A DNA stretch of 21,098 nucleotides from a virus: positions 1 to 21,098 of IMG/VR virus record IMGVR_UViG_3300010151_006606, one strand, 5' to 3'. The translations under genes were made by a program, and so were the position numbers. Within the stretch, counting starts at the first letter, position 1, and every line of letters starts with the position of its first letter. The notes beneath the pieces are model-generated. The model made no database searches and was not told the DNA's origin. It saw nothing but the letters and a program-made list of their open reading frames with translations. This document shows positions 14,065 to 21,098 of the stretch, piece after piece.

Positions 14065-14916
14065 CTACTCAAAGCTAAGGGTGAAAACACCGGAAAAGTT
14101 AAAGAATCCCTTTATACTTGGAACCTTTGAAGAATCTTCTTTCTCTCTTACACTCCCAAAGTGTAAAACCCTTTTAAACCCACTACTATATTTCTCAATC
14201 CAATACCAGGAAAGACCAATACCACTACCATAACCATAACCGTTACCACTCTCGGTATTAGAGTTGAACACACGAACAACATCCTCCATTTTTCCGTTTC
14301 TTTCCATCTTTTCTAGACTAAGGAAAATAGCTGAGTGTCCCCCTTGCATAGGGTCTTCATACGGCTGTAAAGAAATGTAATCTCCAAACTTAGCTGTATA
14401 GGGGTCTGTATGATACACAAAATCAAGATCAAACCCATTGTCGAACGTAGCAGGTTCGCTCGATTTACTCTTAGCTTCCTCCCACCGTTTTGTTATGTGC
14501 TCACCGAGAAACTCTATGCCTCCTGCTGAGCCGTATTTATACTTTTGCTCTGGTGGGTCATCATAACAAAAGAAGTAGGCTCTTAGTTCCCTACAAGCAC
14601 TCTCTGTCATGTCAATCTCAGATTCGTAGTCACCTTCCATCCAACCTTTCCAACAGTGCAGAAAGTGCTCTAGGGTCACCCCACAGCAATAAGTCCAGCT
14701 AGGGGTACCTTTATGTGCGTTTAAAACCCTATAGTCTTTATACCAGAAGTCTTCCAACGAGCCACTATGACCAGCTACCCACTTATAAATACCATCAGTA
14801 GCATTTTGCTTTTCAGCCATATCCACCATCTTGTCATACTGTAGCTTTTGCCAATCCTCTAAGGATTCTCTGTCTGGTAAAAATGACTTAAACTCTTCTA
14901 TGTCAATCTGGCTCAT
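14065..14916 (-). CDS. NlpC/P60-type cysteine hydrolase, endolysin candidate
   Basis: A 283-residue protein with features of the NlpC/P60 papain-like fold, which cleaves peptide bonds in peptidoglycan. The candidate nucleophile is C77 in YCCGVTLEHFLHCW (aligned to the usual DCSG helix), the histidine is H194 in GGHSAIFLSLE after a GDYISL strand (178-183), and the third residue may be N218 in VVRVFNSNT. No signal peptide is seen, so release would depend on a holin, and a two-TM gene follows immediately. The spacing between C77 and H194 (117 residues) is long, with a large insertion. GAGAGGG lies seven bases before the ATG. A virion-associated or unrelated hydrolase remains possible. Confidence 0.6.
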   Translation of the reverse strand: MSQIDIEEFKSFLPDRESLEDWQKLQYDKMVDMAEKQNATDGIYKWVAGHSGSLEDFWYKDYRVLNAHKGTPSWTYCCGVTLEHFLHCWKGWMEGDYESEIDMTESACRELRAYFFCYDDPPEQKYKYGSAGGIEFLGEHITKRWEEAKSKSSEPATFDNGFDLDFVYHTDPYTAKFGDYISLQPYEDPMQGGHSAIFLSLEKMERNGKMEDVVRVFNSNTESGNGYGYGSGIGLSWYWIEKYSSGFKRVLHFGSVREKEDSSKVPSIKGFFNFSGVFTLSFE

Positions 14917-14928
14917 CGTATAACCCTC

Positions 14929-15693
14929 TCAACTTATCTTAAACAACACGCCCTGATAGAATATCTTTTTATCCACAATACAGATCTGATCTAAGATCAC
15001 CCTTTGACTGGCTTCTAACCAGTAACCTACTGTGAATCCCTGCTGCCAGTCGGGGACGCCTATAATGTATTCAGGATCAGTTTGGCACAAACAACCATTC
15101 TCATACCACACAAAAGTTCTGTCTCTATATGATTTGTAGTGGGAACCTAACCTATGTGTGTGTCCTGAAATACCTGATTTCACACGTTTTGCAAGCATCG
15201 CTGCTGCTGTATAGGCAGAATTTTTTCTTACTACGTCTCCGTGTTCAACTGAAAAATTGTTATGAAAAAGATCATCTCGGTAACTGTAATGTTTAATATC
15301 AAACTTGTCTAACTTCAGTAGGCTTTTCATCGTTAAAGCCCGTAGGTTAAATATCTCCGGGTGGGCTTTTAAATATCGGCTCAATCTGTCTTCGTGGTTT
15401 CCTTCTCTGAAGTAAATATGAGCGTCAGGGCAAGCTTTTCGGAGAGTTCCTAAAAAAGAAACAGCCATGTCCAGTTCAGTCTGTAGTTCTAATGCCCTGT
15501 TGGGGTCTTTAGAGAACGAAGACAGTGCATAAAAATCTACTAAATCTCCGATAAGGTAAACATACTCAGGTTCAAACCATCTAACAAAAGACAAAGCTAA
15601 GTTAATAGCGTCAGGATCATGATGAGGAAAATGAAGATCACTTAAAAAAATTACTTTTTCAACAGTAGGTACAGTTCGTCTAACTCGCGGCAT
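14929..15693 (-). CDS. Calcineurin-like metallophosphoesterase
   Basis: A 254-residue protein with all main metallophosphoesterase motifs: SDLHFPHHD (D19, H21), GDLVD (D50), GNHED (N99, H100), HGD (H151) and GHTHR (H178, H180). These residues bind two metal ions and hydrolyse phosphate mono- or diesters. The substrate is unknown: it could be nucleic acid ends, cyclic nucleotides or phosphoprotein. The order and spacing suggest an intact enzyme. GAGGAG lies seven bases before the ATG. It is located just before the endolysin candidate rather than in the replication block, away from the nucleic acid genes, which makes its role uncertain. Confidence 0.92.
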   Translation of the reverse strand: MPRVRRTVPTVEKVIFLSDLHFPHHDPDAINLALSFVRWFEPEYVYLIGDLVDFYALSSFSKDPNRALELQTELDMAVSFLGTLRKACPDAHIYFREGNHEDRLSRYLKAHPEIFNLRALTMKSLLKLDKFDIKHYSYRDDLFHNNFSVEHGDVVRKNSAYTAAAMLAKRVKSGISGHTHRLGSHYKSYRDRTFVWYENGCLCQTDPEYIIGVPDWQQGFTVGYWLEASQRVILDQICIVDKKIFYQGVLFKIS

Positions 15694-15755
15694 AGGGATG
15701 CTCCTCTAAAAGGACTAACCACCCACCATACACATGAATTAACTTGCATGAGTGT

Positions 15756-16031
15756 TTAGTCAACTAAGTCCTGCATAGCATGATCTTTTAGGAACATCTG
15801 TACATCCTCTGGATTCTTCTTTGCCCGATCAATCGCACGTTCAAGCTCTTGGGGAGTTAGTAGTATTACTGTCTCCTCCGAAGCCTTTTTCTCATCGTCA
15901 TAATCCTTGGGCCATTCTAACTGAACAGCCCAATACTGACTACTGGCACCAAACTTTGCTTTTAAATTGTGTATCAGATAAGGCTTACCTAATAACCCTA
16001 ATGATTTACCCAACATAGTCCATAAACTCAT
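15756..16031 (-). CDS. Unknown 91-residue protein
   Basis: A small protein with no recognised domain. An amphipathic N-terminus (MSLWTMLGKSLGLLGKPYL) could touch a membrane but is not a strong TM segment. Then come a strand with QYWAVQLEW and a helical, acidic C-terminus with LTPQELERAIDRAKKNP. AAGG lies about seven bases before the ATG. It follows the metallopeptidase gene and is separated by 62 bases from the phosphoesterase. The good ribosome site and the packing support it as real. Confidence 0.65.
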   Translation of the reverse strand: MSLWTMLGKSLGLLGKPYLIHNLKAKFGASSQYWAVQLEWPKDYDDEKKASEETVILLTPQELERAIDRAKKNPEDVQMFLKDHAMQDLVD

Positions 16032-16058
16032 CTTTAGACCTTTTTTTGCAAGACTTCG

Positions 16059-16721
16059 TTATCCAAATCTCAATCTGTTCTCTGCATACGCCTTCTTAAC
16101 GTCTTCTACTTCCTTCTGAATTAATTCATCTGCTCTTTTTTTAGTGGCCATCCACACATAGTTTGCAGAAGTAAACTGATGAAAAATAAAAAGGATGAGG
16201 TATTCTTGAACCTCACCAAACATCTGAATGTTAACCTCTATATTTCTCCGGTAACCTTTTATCTCAATATCCTGACGCCCATATGCGTATAAAATAGGCA
16301 GAGGCCAGAATAGATATTTAAAATTATACCATAGTTTCCAATACCAGGGAGCTTCCAGATCTTTCCAATTTTTTATCTCTGTGTGATCTTCATCACGAAT
16401 ATCCGATCTTCCGAAATAGCAATAGTCCATATGATCAAGTTCGTGAGATACTAAAGCATACTGTTGCCACCATGTAAATTCATCCCAAAGACTACCATCC
16501 CCTGGTAACCATATGGTGCGACCTATAACAGTAAAAAACCGATCATATATCGCAGGGGCTTTACCAAAGGTAAGAACCTTTAAAATAAACTGCAACATTT
16601 TCCAGAACCACTTAAGTTCTGATTTTGGCTTTATTTTTATCTTCCCTTGATGTCTTTCTCTCGCTTTTTCAAGAAGACACAGGTAAAGAATATCCCAATC
16701 AGGTAATTTTTCTTCGCTCAT
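16059..16721 (-). CDS. Putative HExxH zinc metallopeptidase
   Basis: A 220-residue protein with HELDH at about 93-97 in the helix YALVSHELDHMDY, the gluzincin HExxH signature in which both histidines bind zinc and the glutamate is catalytic. A downstream glutamate (E153 in DIEIKGYRRN) is a good third ligand. Before it, FFTVIGRTIWLPGD resembles the strand and loop that precede the active helix in small phage and toxin metallopeptidases. Two aromatic hydrophobic stretches (about 37-53 and 126-147) could be amphipathic or membrane-near. I prefer the ATG at 16721; a TTG at 16733 is possible but has no better site. It is adjacent to the spike gene. Substrate unknown. Confidence 0.65.
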   Translation of the reverse strand: MSEEKLPDWDILYLCLLEKARERHQGKIKIKPKSELKWFWKMLQFILKVLTFGKAPAIYDRFFTVIGRTIWLPGDGSLWDEFTWWQQYALVSHELDHMDYCYFGRSDIRDEDHTEIKNWKDLEAPWYWKLWYNFKYLFWPLPILYAYGRQDIEIKGYRRNIEVNIQMFGEVQEYLILFIFHQFTSANYVWMATKKRADELIQKEVEDVKKAYAENRLRFG

Positions 16722-16757
16722 GAAAAAACTCAACTCTTCTCAATTTTCTCTTCGATC

Positions 16758-19622
16758 TTAAGTATAATTCAAATTATCCCCGTCAGTCTTTGAAGACCCT
16801 ACTACTGTAATGTTAATTGCAGTAAGGGGATCGGAGGTACGTGTTAAATTAGCACTAGCAACAATATTGTTTGCTTCTGCACTAATACCTTTCATATGGG
16901 GAGCACCAACTGAGTTCACAACTTCAACTACATTATTATTAATGATCATATCCGCATTAAAGGAGATAGGAGTTATTCCCGTAGAAGGTTCTTGAAACTC
17001 AATACCTGATTGTGAGTACAATAGAGTTCCATTCGCAAGATTCGATAACCTTACCGTATTAGAACTACAAACTAGTCGAGTGACACCATCTGCCGTCCAA
17101 CTAGCCGTAAAACAACCCCCTATTGTTATTCCCCCTATAACCATGTTTGTGGTGCAACTATTTAATACAGTATTACTGTTTAATATTATACTTTCGAATC
17201 CTACCACCCCTGGCGAGATACTTGGGTCTATATAGATCCCAGATCCTGCGCCTGAATAATTAATATTATTATTACATACTGAAAGACTCTGTTCGTAACC
17301 TTCTCGGTTCACTAATATAATCCCCCCTGAAGCTTTTTGATTCGCAGCAGTAATTGCAACACTATTATCAACACCAAGATTACTTATTTGATTTCCACTT
17401 ACAGAACCTTGTATACCCGCATGAACTAGAATACCTTGAACGGCTGTAGATGTTAATGCTATTGCCCAATCTTTTATCATATTATTGGACAAGGTTAAAT
17501 TTTTAAAATCGACATCGGCACCTGTAAGGTTAATAGCTGCACACACAGCACTTATACCATTCCCAAAAACAACCGTACTACCCGCAACAGTACCTCCTCC
17601 TAATATCTGATTATTAGAAATAGAAACATCGTCACTAAATGTTGAAACAGTAACAACTAAATCAATAGCAGAGATTTTAGCATCTAAAATAGAATTGTCA
17701 CAAATTCCGAGTCCACCATAACCTGCACTTGTATTGATATAAATACCTCTGTTGAGATTTTTAATTGTATTCCCATTCAAAAGAAGTCCTAGCAATCCTT
17801 TTGTTCCAACAGTAACAAGGTCATGGTTCGTAATATAAATTCCACTACCCTCACCAGCAAAATCAAAAGAATTGCCTGAAATAGTTCCCCCTCTACAAGC
17901 TGTGTGTGCGCCGTAATGAATTTGTTTGACCCCCCACAACTCATTAAAGCCTACAACGGGAAATGTCTTATCTGTACTAAAAACGTTATTCGTCACTGAA
18001 ACTGGATCTTTCCAGTTCCCTACTGTAATCGCGCCCCGTGGAGAAGTGTTTGCAGCGACAGATACACCTCCGAAATCTAAAAAATAATTATCATTTATCA
18101 TTATTGTATTCTTCAAGGTGGTATCGACAGGGGTAGCTGAAGTAGATAGTGCAGACTGAATATTTAAAAAATTTAAAAGATAGTCATTATCAGCACCATC
18201 TTTAAACTTATTGTTGTTTATAAGAGTACAGGTATCCCCTGTCGATCCTGCCATATTTATATCAATAAGATCATAAACTGCCGTTCCTGAATTTTCAACC
18301 GTTTCAAAATTACAGTTCTGTATAGATAAAAGTTCTATTTCTCCAGTAACCAAAGCCGTACTTGTAGATCTTAAAAAAGTACCTTCTGAATAAATACGAC
18401 AGTTTTCAAAAGATAAAGCAGTATTTACTGCAGTATTTGTTGTAGAATCTGTCTCTATCATTCCATATGTTGGAGTAGAAACATAATTTTCAAAATGACA
18501 ATCCGTGAAATAAATACCGTAACAAGTAGATTTAAACTTTATAAGGGGGTGTACTTTATCTGCAGGGTTAGTAAAAAAACAATTCTCAAACCTTATATTA
18601 AAACAGTCTTCAAGAACAAGAGCAAAAGTTCCAAGCCCTGCGCTGGTAGCAAACGTCAAATTTCTAAAAGTAATCCCCTCGCAACTGTCAAATACCAAGT
18701 TTATAGCAGCGGGTAAAAATTCTAATCTTGAGCCACCAAGCGTAGTTGATGAGGTAGGAACGCCTTCAAATAGAGTGCTTTCTTTACTCGTAATAGTTGC
18801 TCCTGACAGTCCCGTATAAGCTCCAGAATGTATAAAAATTTTCTTATTACTAATGTCGTGATATGTAGCATCTATAACATCCTGCATACCTGCTGCATTT
18901 ACATAATCCCCTTGACTCCCTGGAAAAAATCCTACTGTAATATCGGCAGGGCGAGCAGATTCTATTTGTGTTTTTAAATCTACTTTTGCCGTTAAAGAAA
19001 GACTTGGAAAGGGTTGCCTTGCTGCAATAACTTCCTCATCTATCTCATTTACAGGACGTAGCATATTCCGGTCATCAGTGACCAGTAGAGAAGTAATAGG
19101 ACCACCCCCCGTAAGGTCTACACTATAAAGTTTAATAAGAGGAACAGTCTCGCCCAAGACGGATAAAGAAGTTATAATGGGTGAAGTATCGACATGAAAT
19201 CCCACTACAGGCGTATAGCGAGTAAAATCATTAATAGCCACCTCGGCACCTATACCTCTATCCCATTTACGTCTATTGTCTAAAATATCACCAGCGTCCA
19301 CCGCATACGCATAAATGTAATTAGTTACGCCTGCTGTTAAGGTAAGATCGACGCTTTGCGTAGTGGGCTTAATGATTACACGACCAAGATTATTAATACC
19401 TATCCCAAGGGAGGTATCCATTTGAAATACCAAACCGCCGGGAAGAGCATAAGTAAACCCTTGCAGTACCCACCCCTCTTCTGAGGGATTTAAGCCCATA
19501 GTACAAGTCGTTACTGTACTAACAAGGTCTCTGCCAAGGTTCTGAAGGGCTTGTATATCTAAAAGTTCAAGTCTTTCGTCGGGAAAGAATCTTACATATT
19601 TAGGTAAATTAGTAATAGGCAT
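16758..19622 (-). CDS. Parallel beta-helix tail spike
   Basis: A 954-residue virion protein, probably trimeric. Residues about 1-205 form a head domain for attachment to the particle, ending in NEIDEEVIAARQPFPSLS, similar to a linker in many phage fibres. From about 228 to the C-terminus the sequence is a right-handed parallel beta-helix of the pectate-lyase type: repeated short strands with Asn-rich turns such as ISNNQI, LSNNMI, VSGNQI, CNNNI and INNNVV, roughly every 25-50 residues. Such spikes bind or cut capsule or LPS polysaccharide. The active site, if any, cannot be located by eye. AGGG lies seven bases before the ATG. Confidence 0.88.
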   Translation of the reverse strand: MPITNLPKYVRFFPDERLELLDIQALQNLGRDLVSTVTTCTMGLNPSEEGWVLQGFTYALPGGLVFQMDTSLGIGINNLGRVIIKPTTQSVDLTLTAGVTNYIYAYAVDAGDILDNRRKWDRGIGAEVAINDFTRYTPVVGFHVDTSPIITSLSVLGETVPLIKLYSVDLTGGGPITSLLVTDDRNMLRPVNEIDEEVIAARQPFPSLSLTAKVDLKTQIESARPADITVGFFPGSQGDYVNAAGMQDVIDATYHDISNKKIFIHSGAYTGLSGATITSKESTLFEGVPTSSTTLGGSRLEFLPAAINLVFDSCEGITFRNLTFATSAGLGTFALVLEDCFNIRFENCFFTNPADKVHPLIKFKSTCYGIYFTDCHFENYVSTPTYGMIETDSTTNTAVNTALSFENCRIYSEGTFLRSTSTALVTGEIELLSIQNCNFETVENSGTAVYDLIDINMAGSTGDTCTLINNNKFKDGADNDYLLNFLNIQSALSTSATPVDTTLKNTIMINDNYFLDFGGVSVAANTSPRGAITVGNWKDPVSVTNNVFSTDKTFPVVGFNELWGVKQIHYGAHTACRGGTISGNSFDFAGEGSGIYITNHDLVTVGTKGLLGLLLNGNTIKNLNRGIYINTSAGYGGLGICDNSILDAKISAIDLVVTVSTFSDDVSISNNQILGGGTVAGSTVVFGNGISAVCAAINLTGADVDFKNLTLSNNMIKDWAIALTSTAVQGILVHAGIQGSVSGNQISNLGVDNSVAITAANQKASGGIILVNREGYEQSLSVCNNNINYSGAGSGIYIDPSISPGVVGFESIILNSNTVLNSCTTNMVIGGITIGGCFTASWTADGVTRLVCSSNTVRLSNLANGTLLYSQSGIEFQEPSTGITPISFNADMIINNNVVEVVNSVGAPHMKGISAEANNIVASANLTRTSDPLTAINITVVGSSKTDGDNLNYT

Positions 19623-19634
19623 ATTAGTTCCCTT

Positions 19635-21098
19635 TTATATAGGTACAAATTCAACGTCAACCCCTGCAGCTTTAACGAGATCGAAAAATTGTTTTATATG
19701 TGTGGTTTTCGTTCCAGAACCATCTGTTAAAATAACAGGCGAATTTCCATTTACTGTAAGAGAACTCGGTTCATTAACTGACGCTAGTATATTAACATAA
19801 GTAACTGTTGAGCCTGCAAGGAAACTATTCTGGAAAGTATAAGGAATAATTTTATAAGGCGTTCCGAGAGGGGCTATTTGAGGGGGCTCAGGAGACAAGA
19901 CCTGTTGAATAGTTAATCGGTCTACACCAAGTACCGTAGACTTAATACAGTACAATTCCTCGTGGTTCACACCATCCGAAAAAGTAAAAAACCCTTCGCT
20001 AGGAAATGTCGCCACAGAAGTTACTGTCACAAAATCAGTTACACCCGCAGTAGTAGGTCCTGTAGTTGTGGTAGAAGTAGGAGTACCTACAAAATAATCA
20101 CCTAAGTAAGTATCCGCAGGAGCCGCCTCTACCGTATATTGAGCAGCTAACGTGGAGTTAAAACCAGTCGGAAATAGGTCATCGTTAGAGGCCGTATAAA
20201 AATGAGCAGGTGTCGGGTAAAATGTATAATCGTGAGCAGGTCCAGCAACAACCACACTACTTTGAGCTTTAAGGGTCATCGTCGTAGAAGAAGATCTTAC
20301 TAATAATTCCACAGCAGATCCTGTTGGCATATCAACAGGTAGCCCCCCTGGATGTTCAATAACAAAACGTCCTGTCGCTTTGTTTAACTGCGCCACACCA
20401 AAAACATAGGATACACCAGTAGTGGCATGTGTTACTTTTATTTCATAATTTTTTGGTGCACCACCGAATGTGCCATCAAGGGACGTATCGGGAAAAGTCA
20501 AACTTTCTGCCACACTTACATCTAAATTTGTAGTTGAATGAAAGACACTAGTTATCGTCGTAGCAAGTGCTCTTCCATGATGTTGAGTAAGAGTTGCCCC
20601 GACTTCAATAGTTCCCGAAAAATCAGCCACTAGAGGTGGGGCAGCTTGATCCATAATAGGATAGGCTACTCCCATAGGGAGTAAGTCGGTAGTAGCAACA
20701 CTCTGAGAAACAAACTGATCCGTGCTAAGTGGGAACTGAAAATAAGTCGCACCTTGAGAAGTTGAAGATACAGGTAACCCTTTATGCATTATAGTAATTT
20801 GACCCGGAAAATACTCAAAGGCATCCCACTCAGGTTGGCGATAAGCCAGTTTATACTCACCGGGAGATGGTTGGGTGGGGTCGGGCGACTCTGTGGATGG
20901 AAAAGCATACTTTAAAGTTAAATCCTGAAAAGTATTATCCCTTATAATCCAATAATTTCCATCCGAATCAATAGCATAATTCCCAATTAAAGAAGAAGGT
21001 ACCCAAGCTTTAGTCGTGTCTTCAAGAGTAGGTAAAGGTGTACTCGCTACAGAAGTCGTAGTACCGTCTTCAAAAGTCTTATATTTATTCCCCAAAAT
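19635..21098 (-). CDS. Large structural/fibre protein, 5' end beyond the window
   Basis: At least 487 residues, open to the right edge. The first possible start seen is a TTG three bases from the edge with no room for a ribosome binding site, so the true start is probably outside. The protein is rich in Thr, Ser, Pro and Gly, without membrane segments or cysteine clusters, and has strand patterns such as DSDGNYWIIRDNTF and several Thr-rich linkers (for example TSTTTTGPTT). This is typical of tail fibre or baseplate-peripheral proteins. It ends in IKQFFDLVKAAGVDVEFVPI and is followed by the spike gene after 12 bases. No enzyme motif is recognised. Confidence 0.7.
   Translation of the reverse strand: MLGNKYKTFEDGTTTSVASTPLPTLEDTTKAWVPSSLIGNYAIDSDGNYWIIRDNTFQDLTLKYAFPSTESPDPTQPSPGEYKLAYRQPEWDAFEYFPGQITIMHKGLPVSSTSQGATYFQFPLSTDQFVSQSVATTDLLPMGVAYPIMDQAAPPLVADFSGTIEVGATLTQHHGRALATTITSVFHSTTNLDVSVAESLTFPDTSLDGTFGGAPKNYEIKVTHATTGVSYVFGVAQLNKATGRFVIEHPGGLPVDMPTGSAVELLVRSSSTTMTLKAQSSVVVAGPAHDYTFYPTPAHFYTASNDDLFPTGFNSTLAAQYTVEAAPADTYLGDYFVGTPTSTTTTGPTTAGVTDFVTVTSVATFPSEGFFTFSDGVNHEELYCIKSTVLGVDRLTIQQVLSPEPPQIAPLGTPYKIIPYTFQNSFLAGSTVTYVNILASVNEPSSLTVNGNSPVILTDGSGTKTTHIKQFFDLVKAAGVDVEFVPI

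Noticed and set aside
14058-14090. Earlier ATG at 14090 for the two-TM protein
   Set aside because: It would overlap the upstream hydrolase by 26 bases. The ATG at 14057 follows that stop by seven bases with a modest ribosome site.
15694-15763. TTGACT (minus strand, 15758-15763) as the -35 of a promoter for the phosphoesterase gene
   Set aside because: No acceptable -10 lies at 15-19 bases from it, and the hexamer overlaps the end codons of the preceding gene.
16758-19622. Tandem DNA repeats in the spike gene
   Set aside because: The repeated look comes from Asn-rich beta-helix turns at protein level; the DNA units are not similar enough to be called repeats.
21093-21095. TTG as the true start of the structural protein at the right edge
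   Set aside because: The frame is open to the edge and only three bases precede the TTG, so no ribosome site can be seen. It is treated as 5' partial.
1-21098. tRNA genes, CRISPR arrays, insertion sequences or attachment sites
   Set aside because: Gaps between genes are too short for tRNAs except in three places, and none shows cloverleaf arms, regularly spaced repeats, terminal inverted repeats with a transposase, or an integrase gene.

Overview
The window is a densely packed stretch of a tailed double-stranded DNA bacteriophage genome, AT-rich, with almost every gene on the minus strand (read from high to low coordinates). The phage identity rests on a full phage replication and recombination set next to virion fibre/spike genes and a probable lysis cassette. 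The membrane-spanning lysis candidates (spanin-like topologies) hint at a Gram-negative host, but that is an inference.

Layout in the direction of transcription. (1) 21098-16758: virion surface genes, namely the end of a large structural/fibre protein (open at the right edge) and a 954-residue parallel beta-helix spike. (2) 16721-15756: a probable HELDH zinc metallopeptidase and a small unknown protein. (3) 15693-12870: a calcineurin-like phosphoesterase, an NlpC/P60-type cysteine hydrolase (endolysin candidate), a two-TM protein (holin candidate), and two overlapping membrane/coiled-coil genes with a spanin-like arrangement. (4) 12856-10587: a mosaic of small virion or adsorption proteins, including a LamG-like lectin protein, a 35-residue microprotein and a short N-terminal signature (MG[A/G]Y[V/I]NGKA) used twice. 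(5) 10502-6116: replication block 1, with a UvsW-like SF2 helicase, DnaB/gp41-like helicase, an unknown protein, TOPRIM primase and an unknown protein. (6) 5811-6119: the only plus-strand gene, a ribbon-helix-helix regulator with its own sigma70-like promoter. (7) 5778-1: replication block 2, with a 349-residue acidic-linker protein, a Cys4 protein, a family A DNA polymerase with 3'-5' exonuclease, a coiled-coil protein, a UvsY-like mediator, a gp32-like ssDNA-binding protein and the start of a RecA/UvsX-type recombinase (cut by the left edge).

Together blocks 5 and 7 form a nearly complete T4-style recombination-dependent replication machine (UvsX/RecA, UvsY, gp32-like SSB, UvsW, gp41-like helicase), but driven by a T7/Pol I-type family A polymerase and served by a DnaG-type primase. 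The most distinctive points are the SSB, which joins a gp32-like core to a SAP-like helix pair and a bacterial-type DDIPF tip, and the duplicated gene-junction cassette in the fibre region.

No stretch longer than about 100 bases lacks a gene. The three largest gaps are 5779-5879 (promoter region), 10503-10586 (module boundary with inverted repeats) and 15694-15755 (nothing convincing). No tRNA, rRNA, CRISPR array, insertion sequence or attachment site was seen.
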